From Coriobacteriia bacterium (GTDB lineage: Bacteria; Actinomycetota; Coriobacteriia; Anaerosomatales; Anaerosomataceae), in the NCBI GenBank assembly GCA_016938395.1, contig JAFGUS010000058.1:1-33929 (forward strand): DNA of 33,929 nucleotides. Reading direction: 5' to 3'. The stretch's first letter is position 1; every line of letters starts with the position of its first letter. Made by a program: the position numbers and the translations under genes. This document shows, piece by piece, positions 25,601 through 32,819 of this stretch. Below the pieces are notes generated by a model. It searched no databases, was not told where the DNA came from, and worked only from the letters and a program-made list of their open reading frames with translations.

Positions 25601-27231
25601 GCGCTACCATCGACCCGGCCACCGGCGCGTTCTCGTGGGCTCCGCCGGCGACAGGCTCCTTCGGCATGATCGTCAGAGTGAGTGACGGCATCGAGACCGA
25701 CTTCCAGGTGGTGGTCATCACCATCGCCGAGCCCGCCGATACGACCGCTCCGTCCGTGCCGACCGACGTGATCGCCACGCCGCTCTCGACGACATCCGTC
25801 CGTGTCACCTGGAGCCCCTCGGCAGACGCGAGCGGCATCCGGTACTACACGGTGTACCTGGACGGGGTTGCGGCGACCACGGTCGCCGACACGTCGGCCA
25901 TCATCACGGGACTCACGCCGCAGACGGCCTACGACTTCACCGTGGTCGCCGTGGACGGCTCGCCGGCGGCGAATGTATCCACGCCGAGCGTGACCGCCAG
26001 CGCGACCACGCTCAGCCTGCCTGACACCACCGCACCGGTCATCACGATCGAGGGCGTGAGCGCCGGCGCCACCTACGACACGCCGGTGACGATCACGGCT
26101 TCTGCGCTCGACTCCATCGACGGAACGGTCACCCCCACGCTCACCCTCAACGGGCAGCCGTTCGTAAGCGGGGACGCCGTTTCCATCCCGGGTACCTATG
26201 CGCTCGTGGCAGTGGCCGAGGACACCGCGGCCAACTCCGCCACGCGAAGCATCATCTTCACGATCGTGGAGCCGGCGCCCCGGCCGACCGTCGTGGAAGT
26301 CGCGGGAGATGACCGTGTGGGGACCGCGATCGCAGCGTCCGCACTTGGCTTCCCCGAAGGCTCGGAGCACGTGCTCATTGCCACCGCACGCTCGTTCCCG
26401 GACGCCCTCGGCGGTTCGGCGCTCGCGGGTGTGCTCGACGCACCCGTCCTGCTCACCGAGCCTGATGTGCTTTCCGGAGCGGTCGCGGCCGAGGTCGCGC
26501 GCCTCGGCGCCACGCACATCATCGTGCTCGGCGGCGAAGGGGCCGTGAGCGCGGATGTGTACGACCAGCTCGCGGGGCTGGCGGACGTCAGCTCGGTGGA
26601 GCGTATCGCTGGCGCTACCCGGTACGAGACTGCCGGGCGGATCGCTGCCCGGGCCATCGAAGAGCTCGGGGAGAGCTGGGACGGCGCCGCGTTCGTCGCA
26701 ACGGGGGAGACCTTCCCCGACGCGCTCGGCGCGTCTCCGCTCGCAGCCGCCAAGGGCTGGCCCATCTATCTCGTCCATCCGGATCCCGCCACGCACGGGG
26801 GACTCGTCGCAGCGATGGAAGCCGATGGAGTCTCGCACGTGCTCATGCTCGGCGGTGAAGGCGCGCTCCCCAAGACACTCGCGACCGCTCTCGGCAGCGC
26901 GTTCGGTGAGACTGCGGTGGAGCGCCTTGCGGGAGAGAACCGCTACGCCACCGCCGTCGCCGTCGCCACGTACGGCGTGGAGGAGGCCGGACTCACCTGG
27001 AACGGGCTTGCGTTCGCGACCGGTGAGGACTTCCCGGACGCGCTTGCGGGTGGAGCGCTCCAGGGCAGCAGCGGCTCGGTCATGCTGCTCGTCCACCCCG
27101 ACTTCCTGCATGACGGGGTCGCCGAGGTGCTTGGCGCCAACAAGGCCGATATCGCCGAGGTGCGTTTGCTGGGGGGCACCGGCGCCGTGCCGCAGGAGAT
27201 CAGGGGCGCGGTGGTGCAGGCACTGCAGTAG
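22669..27231 (+). CDS. Large cell-surface protein: beta-helix, Ig/cadherin-like and Fn3-like domains, three CWB2 repeats
   Basis: This is a 1520-residue surface protein with a Sec signal (residues 1-25). A right-handed parallel beta-helix (about 26-550) carries repeated I-x-N-N and ITGN turns, as in pectate-lyase-like adhesins or polysaccharide-binding proteins. It is followed by a cadherin-like domain (558-650, starting VANDDAYVVSEDHLLTV) and four He_PIG-type Ig repeats (about 653-1020), the last three on a 94-residue period. An Fn3 domain (about 1027-1118) and a DUF5011-like Ig domain (1121-1205) come next. The C-terminus (1206-1520) is three CWB2 repeats (ERIAGATRYETA and RLAGENRYATA starts; FPDAL motifs; VLGGEGA), which anchor proteins non-covalently to wall polymers. 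ATG 22669 has GGGGAG ahead and directly precedes the signal peptide. It probably acts in adhesion or glycan binding. Confidence 0.95.
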   Translation: MRRLLAPLLLALTILVAAPAAAFAADYHVAVGGDDAAGTGTLASPFASVQKAIDVAASGGGNVYVGPGTFTGNITLRNGVSLYGSGAEETTLTVVSGSVITISNIGGGETVSGFTITGGSAVCGGGVYCLNSSPVIADNTIRDNSVYAADGEASGGGLYSRGGAPVIRNNLITGNTASGGYPTGAGIALVSSAATIDGNTIVANSIEGEETDGMGGSGTGGGIYCIGTCSITANIIADNVVTAGYALGGGIFAVDGSPQIVGNTITGNVAEGVPADDYDYGSATAGGIGVLRASALIARNVVADNVARGNGATAGGLYFNAQLGSLAPDIIGNIISGNAAEGVPSTMSGGSGTAGGVYLADGAPRLVGNVISNNTVSGEWGEAGGVLVSAFWERTTPTITNNVITGNALAVEGGGNGAGMVFDSSAAFVRNNTIADNTVQGAYSGAGGVFADDFWGLGRPDIKNCILWGNTGAELSGVGATYSCVEGGASGTGNISGDPRFADAAEDDYRLVDDSPCLDVADPAVAPALDLRGVVRPQGDGPDMGAYEYVPPVPVLPVANDDAYVVSEDHLLTVRGLGVLANDTVVADGAPLTASVTTAPSHGSVTLDPRGAFSYLPDADWTGTDSFEYAATDGFGAAHTATVTITVTATSGAPVIDPIEDTAVDELTELAFSVTATDGVAPIQPLVFGLDGDVPAGASIDATTGAFSWTPTEEQGPGTYEIRVIARGSATIDAETFMVTVAEVNVAPVFDAIGDITIDECIESTFTVTATDADIPTNTLTFSLAEGAPEGISIDAATGVLRWTPAEVDGPDTYLVPVVVSDGALEETATVAVTVAEVNIAPVFDAIGPKSADELTPLTFTVTATDADIPANTLTFSLAEKAPEGISVDATTGAFAWTPAEAQGPAVHEIPIIVSDGALEDTATVTVTVAEVNVAPVLDWIGNQAVTLGEAVEFTATATDGDLPANTLTYSLEAAPPGATIDPATGAFSWAPPATGSFGMIVRVSDGIETDFQVVVITIAEPADTTAPSVPTDVIATPLSTTSVRVTWSPSADASGIRYYTVYLDGVAATTVADTSAIITGLTPQTAYDFTVVAVDGSPAANVSTPSVTASATTLSLPDTTAPVITIEGVSAGATYDTPVTITASALDSIDGTVTPTLTLNGQPFVSGDAVSIPGTYALVAVAEDTAANSATRSIIFTIVEPAPRPTVVEVAGDDRVGTAIAASALGFPEGSEHVLIATARSFPDALGGSALAGVLDAPVLLTEPDVLSGAVAAEVARLGATHIIVLGGEGAVSADVYDQLAGLADVSSVERIAGATRYETAGRIAARAIEELGESWDGAAFVATGETFPDALGASPLAAAKGWPIYLVHPDPATHGGLVAAMEADGVSHVLMLGGEGALPKTLATALGSAFGETAVERLAGENRYATAVAVATYGVEEAGLTWNGLAFATGEDFPDALAGGALQGSSGSVMLLVHPDFLHDGVAEVLGANKADIAEVRLLGGTGAVPQEIRGAVVQALQ
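24961..25332 (+). repeat. Near-identical DNA repeat inside the surface-protein gene, 282-bp period
   Basis: The stretch starting at 24961 (ACGTTCACGGTGACGGCGAC...) recurs from 25243 with only a few changes over about 90 bases, including a shared run CAACACC...GCTTGCCGAG. The period is 282 bp, or 94 codons, one Ig repeat. This indicates recent duplication or conversion between repeats. Confidence 0.8.
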
Positions 27232-27278
27232 GGCAGGCCGGGCGAGCCAGTGCACGGCTGCCTGGATGACCCTCCCTG

Positions 27279-28586
27279 CTACTGCCCGCCGAGTCCGAGG
27301 TCGAGTCGCTTCGCGAGGTCGGAGACCGGCGTGAACACGTACTCGTGGCTTTCGCGTCGCTGCTCGAGGTAGCCCTTGTCCACCAGATCCATCAGGTCCC
27401 CACGGGCGGTCGCATACGCCACGTTGTATGCACGTTTGTGGTACGCGATCGTGAACGTGGCACTCGGCAGCCGGAGCGCTCTTCCGAGGATGGAGCACTG
27501 GCGATGATTGAGGTCCTCCTTGGCCTGCAGGGCGTTTCGGATGGCGTCGTAGCGTCGCGAGGCCAACTCGATCCGGCGCTGCAGATCCTCCAGGGCTCCG
27601 ACGATCGCCTCCAGGTTGAACATCAGGAACCCGGTGAGGTCGCGCTCGTTCACGATCGCATCACGCCATGCGCGCGGGAGTTCGCGACCACGCTCGAGCG
27701 TGATCTGAGAGAGCGGGAGTAGCTGCAGGTTGGCATAGCCCTGCTGCCTCAGGAACACGAGGAACAGTAGGCGTGCCAGTCCCGGCTGGCGACGGGCGAA
27801 CGGGCGCATGTCCTCGATCCAGAAGTAGATCACGATCGCCTTGATCATGGGGTGGAGGAAGCTGCGAGAGTCGGTGGCGAACGACTCGATTTGCTTCAGG
27901 TCGGAGCCGATCTTCTCCGGTGCGGACGGCCCGCTCTTGGCCCACTGGTCGATCGGGCCCGCGTCCGCGTCAGATGTGTCACGAAACCGCAGCGCCTCGT
28001 CCCTGCTGATGACGAGCCCACGGGACAGATCCGATTGCAGTCGCTCGATGAGGCTGATGTCGAACCGCATCCGCGCGTACTCCTCGATCCTGGACACGAC
28101 GTCGTAGTAGTTTGCTATCTGCTGCTGCAACGTCGTCTGCGGTTGCGAGCCGTGCCGCAGGTGAGCGAGCAGGTCGGGGGCAAGGTGGGCATGGTCTCTG
28201 TCAATGCATGCCGCGACCGCTTCTTTCATCGCGGCAGAGCCCGAGAAGCGCGTCTGCTCGGCGCCCAGGCCTCGAAGGGCCGACTGCATCGGCCAGCCCG
28301 CCAGCATGTCGATCCGGTGGAGCGATCGCGTGATCTCATCGGCAGGGAAGTACCAGACCTCGTCCCGGCCAGGCACGGTGTAGACGGTGCGCCGGCTCAC
28401 CCTTCGTGCCCAGTCAAGCAGGCGCCACGCCGCCTCCTGATCGGCGCCCTCTGGCAGCGGCATCCGAATGAAGTCGGCGTGGAAGAGATAGGGGTTGTTG
28501 GCGTGCTGGAGCGCGTCTACGAGGCGCGCGCCGGACAGTTGGTCGAACAGCCCTGAGAGCAGAGAGCCATCATCCTGTCGCTTCAT
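27279..28586 (-). CDS. Fic-fold protein with a destroyed catalytic motif and a winged-helix C-terminus
   Basis: This 435-residue protein has the Fic family layout: an N-terminal region, a helical Fic core, the FLHPMIKAIVIYFWIEDM helix, and LLFLVFLRQQGY after the motif. Where active Fic enzymes have HPFxxGNGRxxR, it reads RPFARRQPGLAR (about 261-272). The catalytic His is Arg and the GNG-R anion hole is gone, while PF and the final Arg remain. AMP transfer is therefore unlikely. An SAAMKEA segment sits where the inhibitory helix would be. The last 80 residues (SILGRALRLPSATFTIAYH to LMDLVDKGYLEQR) look like a winged helix. ATG 28586 has GGAAAGAG 8 bases upstream; a GTG three codons earlier is possible. 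It is divergent from the redox operon. A regulatory, scaffold or DNA-binding role is inferred. Confidence 0.8.
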   Translation of the reverse strand: MKRQDDGSLLSGLFDQLSGARLVDALQHANNPYLFHADFIRMPLPEGADQEAAWRLLDWARRVSRRTVYTVPGRDEVWYFPADEITRSLHRIDMLAGWPMQSALRGLGAEQTRFSGSAAMKEAVAACIDRDHAHLAPDLLAHLRHGSQPQTTLQQQIANYYDVVSRIEEYARMRFDISLIERLQSDLSRGLVISRDEALRFRDTSDADAGPIDQWAKSGPSAPEKIGSDLKQIESFATDSRSFLHPMIKAIVIYFWIEDMRPFARRQPGLARLLFLVFLRQQGYANLQLLPLSQITLERGRELPRAWRDAIVNERDLTGFLMFNLEAIVGALEDLQRRIELASRRYDAIRNALQAKEDLNHRQCSILGRALRLPSATFTIAYHKRAYNVAYATARGDLMDLVDKGYLEQRRESHEYVFTPVSDLAKRLDLGLGGQ

Positions 28587-28611
28587 CCGTGTCACTCTTT
28601 CCGGGGAGATT

Positions 28612-28714
28612 TAACTATCAATCAGTGATAGAAGCTGGCAAAGAACACGCCATTTGGCACCTGAATGAAAATATCGAAACCACCTTAACCAGTGATTTTA
28701 CAAAACTATCAGTT
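28612..28714. promoter_or_regulatory. AT-rich divergent regulatory region with CTATCA and AGTGAT elements
   Basis: Inverted repeat CTATCA-ATCAG-TGATAG lies at 28615-28631. AGTGAT occurs at 28624-28629 and 28691-28696. CTATCA recurs at 28706-28711, and TTAA precedes both clusters. The region is clearly lower in GC than its flanks and separates the Fic-like gene from the redox operon, so it must hold both promoters. The elements are plausible operator half-sites. Confidence 0.5.
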
Positions 28715-28788
28715 TCTAGATATTGACGCTATATCTCATTCTCAGGCTGTCTGTGGGTGCATTCGTTCCGGCAGACGAAGGAGAGAGT

Positions 28789-29655
28789 ATGAGAAAGGGC
28801 GTCCTACCCGCGATCGGCCTGGTGCTGGCTCTCGGTGCTGGCACACTCTGGGCCGCACTGACCACCCGCAGCGAGGGCGGGGGGTTGTTGTTCGACTCGG
28901 CATGGTGGCTGGTCTTCCTCGCACCGTTCTTTGGGATCCTCGCGGCAGCGTTCACCCGTCGCCAGGATCCGCGCATCGAGGGCGAGCGGGTCCTCAGGCA
29001 TGATGACGCCGCCCGGCTCGAGCACTGGGCCCATGGCCTGGGCACGGCGTTGTTGCTTGCGACGGGCGTGGCGCTCGGCTTCCTGTTCCTGCCACGTCTC
29101 GTGCGTGACACCGACGGTGTGTGGTTCGCGATGAACCTGCACTTCGTCGGCGTGGTCGTGTTCCTGTTCGGCACGTTCTACTACGCCGCAAACACGATCA
29201 TCTCCGCATACCGCTTCAGGGAGCACCTGCCCACGGGCAACGCTGTCTCGTTCACGGTGCGGCACTACGGCAAGCTCCTCGGCGTCAAGAAGTTCACCAT
29301 GCCGCCCGAGGACAAGTACTTCGAGAGCGAGAAGATGGCGTACATCCTCGCGATCCTGGCGAGTGTCGGCATCATCCTGAGCGGCATCGTCAAAGTGATG
29401 GCGCACCTCGTCGATCTGCCCGCCTGGCTCGTGTCGGTTGCCACGCCGGTCCACGGCGTCTCCACGATCGCGATGCTGCTGTTCTTCGTGGCGCACGTGT
29501 TCTTCTCGAGCGTCCTGCCGATGTCGTGGCCGGTCCTGCGCTCGATGTTCACCGGCTACGTCCCGCGCGAGTACGCCGAGAAGGAGCACGCCGGCTGGTA
29601 TCAGCGCCTGAATGCCTCTGACGGCACAGCCGCGACCACGGGGAAGGAGGCGTAA
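28789..29655 (+). CDS. Membrane cytochrome b subunit (FdhI/YdhU-like) of the AOR-family operon
   Basis: This 288-residue integral membrane protein has about six helices (5-23, 39-56, 83-103, 115-140, 184-205, 220-243). Candidate haem-b ligands sit in helices as in formate dehydrogenase gamma-like cytochromes: His79 (RLEHWAHG), His118 (NLHFVG), His222 (PVHGVS) and His236 (VAHVFF). It would pass electrons between menaquinone and the FeS protein encoded 2 bp downstream. ATG 28789 follows GAAGGAGAG. An open frame extends 22 codons upstream, but it runs through the AT-rich control region and is not family-like. It is the first gene of the five-gene operon. Confidence 0.88.
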   Translation: MRKGVLPAIGLVLALGAGTLWAALTTRSEGGGLLFDSAWWLVFLAPFFGILAAAFTRRQDPRIEGERVLRHDDAARLEHWAHGLGTALLLATGVALGFLFLPRLVRDTDGVWFAMNLHFVGVVVFLFGTFYYAANTIISAYRFREHLPTGNAVSFTVRHYGKLLGVKKFTMPPEDKYFESEKMAYILAILASVGIILSGIVKVMAHLVDLPAWLVSVATPVHGVSTIAMLLFFVAHVFFSSVLPMSWPVLRSMFTGYVPREYAEKEHAGWYQRLNASDGTAATTGKEA

Positions 29656-29657
29656 TC

Positions 29658-30362
29658 ATGTCCGACATCGACAAGATCGATCCGGCAGCCGAAGCGGCCA
29701 CGGGCCTCTCACGTCGGCAGTTCATGGGCGGCATCGGCGCCCTCGGTGCGCTTGGCGTCATCGGCGGAGCAGTGGCTCAGGTCTTCCTGCTCCCGGACGA
29801 GGTGATGGCCTACCCGGTCTCCGGCGGCTTTCTGCTGGTGGACCAGAAGAAGTGCTCCGGGTGCTCCACGTGCATGGCAGCGTGCGCGCTTGCGCACCAC
29901 GGCGTGACGAACCACTCGCTCGCGCGCATCCAGATCACGCAGAACCCGTTCAAGGCGTTCCCGCACGACATCGACCCCGTGCAGTGCTGGCAGTGCGAGG
30001 AGTGCGTGCAGGCATGCCCCACGGGTGCCATGCACGTGGACTCGGAAAGCGGTGTCCGCACCGTGGACCGGATGCGGTGCATCGGCTGCCTACGCTGCGT
30101 AGCGGCGTGCCCGCGAGCGGTCTCGGCGGTGCAGTGGAACGAGCAGGACCACGTCTCACAGAAGTGCGATCTGTGTCTCGACACACCGTACATGGACGAC
30201 GAGGGCGGCATTGATGGTCGGCGCGCGTGTGAGAGCGTCTGTCCGATGCGGGCCATCAAGTTCACCTCCGAACTCCCGGAGCAGACGGAGGCGGGCTACT
30301 CGCCCAACCTCCGCACCGAGAACTGGGCCTCCTTCGGCTACACGGCCGACATCGAGGGCTAG
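29658..30362 (+). CDS. Tat-exported 4x[4Fe-4S] ferredoxin-type electron-transfer subunit
   Basis: This 234-residue iron-sulfur protein has a twin-arginine signal: GLSRRQFMGG with Arg19-Arg20, then a hydrophobic stretch to about residue 45. There are four cysteine sets: Cys66, 69, 72, 76; Cys110, 113, 116, 120; Cys141, 144, 147, 151; and Cys170, 173, 191, 195. This matches four clusters, as in DMSO reductase B-type and YdhY/YdhX-like subunits that wire catalytic and membrane subunits. It starts 2 bp after the cytochrome b stop, with AAGGAGG inside the preceding codons. The Tat motif predicts an extracytoplasmic position, unless the signal is retained as an anchor. Confidence 0.93.
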   Translation: MSDIDKIDPAAEAATGLSRRQFMGGIGALGALGVIGGAVAQVFLLPDEVMAYPVSGGFLLVDQKKCSGCSTCMAACALAHHGVTNHSLARIQITQNPFKAFPHDIDPVQCWQCEECVQACPTGAMHVDSESGVRTVDRMRCIGCLRCVAACPRAVSAVQWNEQDHVSQKCDLCLDTPYMDDEGGIDGRRACESVCPMRAIKFTSELPEQTEAGYSPNLRTENWASFGYTADIEG

Positions 30363-30401
30363 ACCCGATCGCACTGTGACGAGAGAAAGGCGTTCATCGC
30401 T

Positions 30402-32477
30402 ATGGGTAATGGATACGCTGGGAAGATCCTGCGGGTGGATCTGACGACCGGCTCGATCTCCGAGATCGAGACCGAGAAGTACCGCGAGTGGGGTGGCGGG
30501 CACGGCATGGGCTCGGCCATCTTCTGGGACCTGTGCGCGGACAAGACGATCTCCGGATTCGATCCGGCCAACGTGATCACCATCATGAGCTCTCCGCTCG
30601 CCGGCACGCTCGCGCCATCGGCGTCACGGCTTGAGGTCCAGGGCATCGGGGTGCAGTCCACACCGGAGTGGTTCACCCGTTCGAACATGGGCGGCCGGTT
30701 TGCGACCATGATGAAGTTCGCCGGATGGGACGGCATCGTGCTCGAGGGCGCCGCCTCTAGGCCATCGTGGATCGAGATCGAGAACGACCGAGTGGTCATC
30801 CGCGATGCCGAGGCCGACGGTCTCTGGGGTCTTGATACGTACGATGCGCAGGAGCGCATCTGGAAGCTGCAGGTGGCCAACAAGGACGGTTGGCGTGAGA
30901 TCGGCACGAAGTCGGGCGAGCGGGCCGCGCTGCAGTCGGCAGTCATCACCATCGGCCCATCGGGTGAGAAGAAGTCACGCGTTGGCGCGCTCATCCACGA
31001 TGCGGGCAACGCGGCCGCGCAGGGTGGATTCGGCGGCGTGTGGGGCGCCAAGAACCTCAAGGCCATCAGCGTCATCGGCTCAAAGGACATCGACGTGGCC
31101 GATGCGGCGGCGCTCCTGACCGCGCGCATGAGCGCACGCGAGGACCTCGGCGTGAACGTGGACGAGCCGAAGGACGGATTTGGCTGGGCGCGCTTCTCGG
31201 GCAACCCGTCTCCCGCGGTGATGTACCCGATGCCGACCGATGTGGGCTCCCGTCCGCAGGCATGCCAGAGCTGCATCTCGTCGTGTCGCGCGCGCTTCAG
31301 CGACGGTCTGGGCAACGAGTCGAGCTGCGAGGAGACGTACTTCTACTTCTTCGCGGACATGATGTACAACCAGGGCAAGACGTCGCCCACCGTGCGGTAC
31401 TCGGCTGAGCTCGTCCAGCGCCTCGGCATCAACGTGTACGAGGTCGATCACGGCCTCAACTGGCTCTACCACCTCTACCAGGAGGGTATCGCGGGACCCG
31501 GCAAGCAGGTGGATATCGATCTGCCGTGGGACACGTACGGCAGCCGGGAGTTCATCGAGACGTACCAGAAGATGGTGGCCGACCGTTCGGGCGCAGGCGA
31601 CATCCTCGCCGAGGGCATGTGGCGCGCCGCCGAGCACTGGGGCCGCCTCGAGGAAGACACCGCGACTGGCGTGCTCCACTACTCCTACTGGGGCCTGCCC
31701 GAGCACGGGTACGACCCGCGCGCGGAGGCGTACTGGGGCTGGGGCAGCATCCTCGGTGACCGCGACATCAACGAGCACGACTTCAACAACCTCTTCTGGA
31801 AGCCTTCGATCGCCAAGTGGTACGGCATCCCGGCGTGGATGGAGGCCGAGGAGTTCGTCATGAAGTTCGCCGAGCGGATGCTCCCGTTCGAAGCGGACCC
31901 GATGATGTTCGACTTCTCCGAGGACGGCATGTACTCCAAGGGCCAGGTGAAGCTCACCGCATGGCATCGTCACTACACACGGTTCTGGAAGGAGTCGGCG
32001 CTGTACTGCGACTACCGCTTCGCCGACTTCTACAGCCCCAAGACCGAGGACCGCGGCGGATTCACGCCCGAGGGTGAACCGCTCTTCTGGAACGCGGTCA
32101 CCGGCGACGGCATGAGCTTCGAGGACGGTATGGAGCTTGGCAGGCGGATCTGGAACCTCGACAACGCGATCTGGACGATCCAGGGCCGCCACCGCGACAT
32201 GGTCAAGTACTCCGAGTACCTCTACGAGGTGCCGTACGGCGGCCATCTCTACGGTCCGTACTGGATGCCCACCTTCGAGGATGGCGTGTGGGACTACCGT
32301 CTCGTGACCGGCAGAGTGATCGACCGTGAACGCATGGAGGATGTGAAGACGATGTTCTACGAGCTCGAGGGCTGGGATGTGAAGACCGGTTGGCCGACGC
32401 GCGAGACGCTCGAGAGCGTTGATCTCGGGCATGTGGCCGAGACGCTGGATGCGGCCGGAAAGCTGGGTGATGCGTGA
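30402..32477 (+). CDS. Aldehyde:ferredoxin oxidoreductase (AOR) family tungsten/molybdenum enzyme, YdhV-like
   Basis: This 691-residue enzyme is of the AOR superfamily, which binds a bis-pyranopterin W or Mo cofactor and one [4Fe-4S] cluster. The cluster ligands are Cys288, Cys291 and Cys295 (CQSCISSC) and probably Cys536 (ALYCDYR). AOR N-terminal features are clear (GNGYAGKILRVDLTTG, NMGGRFATMMKFAGWDGI, GFGGVWGAKNLKAI). The C-terminal run ELEGWDVKTGWPTRETLE is close to the end of E. coli YdhV. No signal peptide is present. Together with cytochrome b, a ferredoxin subunit and a cytochrome c, it is unlikely to be a simple soluble AOR that donates to ferredoxin. The substrate is unknown; the benzoyl-CoA reductase subunit BamB is a more distant alternative. 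Confidence 0.92.
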   Translation: MGNGYAGKILRVDLTTGSISEIETEKYREWGGGHGMGSAIFWDLCADKTISGFDPANVITIMSSPLAGTLAPSASRLEVQGIGVQSTPEWFTRSNMGGRFATMMKFAGWDGIVLEGAASRPSWIEIENDRVVIRDAEADGLWGLDTYDAQERIWKLQVANKDGWREIGTKSGERAALQSAVITIGPSGEKKSRVGALIHDAGNAAAQGGFGGVWGAKNLKAISVIGSKDIDVADAAALLTARMSAREDLGVNVDEPKDGFGWARFSGNPSPAVMYPMPTDVGSRPQACQSCISSCRARFSDGLGNESSCEETYFYFFADMMYNQGKTSPTVRYSAELVQRLGINVYEVDHGLNWLYHLYQEGIAGPGKQVDIDLPWDTYGSREFIETYQKMVADRSGAGDILAEGMWRAAEHWGRLEEDTATGVLHYSYWGLPEHGYDPRAEAYWGWGSILGDRDINEHDFNNLFWKPSIAKWYGIPAWMEAEEFVMKFAERMLPFEADPMMFDFSEDGMYSKGQVKLTAWHRHYTRFWKESALYCDYRFADFYSPKTEDRGGFTPEGEPLFWNAVTGDGMSFEDGMELGRRIWNLDNAIWTIQGRHRDMVKYSEYLYEVPYGGHLYGPYWMPTFEDGVWDYRLVTGRVIDRERMEDVKTMFYELEGWDVKTGWPTRETLESVDLGHVAETLDAAGKLGDA

Positions 32478-32806
32478 TGGCGACGTTCACGACACCGGCG
32501 CCGGACCTTGCGGGGCGCCTCACGAATCCCGTCAAGCCGAACGACTACGTGCTTGCATTCCGACTCAACGGCAGAAGCCGCGTTGGCGGAAGGCTCTTCA
32601 GCCTGCCGCAGGTCTACGGGTTCCTCGGCGCGGACGATGCGTGTCTGGATCCTGACGGGTTGGTGGAGTGGCTCGCCGGTCCCATCGGGGACAGCGAGCT
32701 GGCCGAAGCGGTCAAGGCCGCCTACGGTTCGTGCTCGACAGGGTACGAGTGCATGCAGGCCGCTCGAGCGCTCATCGGCGAGCGCCTGGCGCAGATCGAT
32801 GGCTGA
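32477..32806 (+). CDS. Small unknown protein of the AOR-family operon
   Basis: This is a 109-residue soluble protein beginning MATFTTPAPDLAGRLTNPVK. The ATG overlaps the AOR stop in TGATG, so it is translated with the enzyme. It has a beta-like opening (NDYVLAFRLNGRSRVGGRLF) and a helical end (SELAEAVKAAYGS then CSTGYECMQAARALIGERL). Two cysteines lie 6 residues apart (CSTGYEC). No family is recognised. Coupling suggests an accessory or small subunit, or a maturation factor, in a place comparable to YdhW or YdhT, but no similarity to those is claimed. Confidence 0.75.
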   Translation: MATFTTPAPDLAGRLTNPVKPNDYVLAFRLNGRSRVGGRLFSLPQVYGFLGADDACLDPDGLVEWLAGPIGDSELAEAVKAAYGSCSTGYECMQAARALIGERLAQIDG

Positions 32807-32819
32807 GGGAGGAGGCGAC

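Noticed and set aside
24259..27498. Open frame of about 1079 codons on the minus strand
   Set aside because: It is antisense to the surface protein, has Arg/His/Gly-rich composition and no domain; it is a by-product of the GC skew of that gene.
30402..32477. Assignment of the AOR-like protein as benzoyl-CoA reductase subunit BamB
   Set aside because: The neighbouring genes lack BamC-I partners, and the C-terminal region and operon are closer to YdhV.
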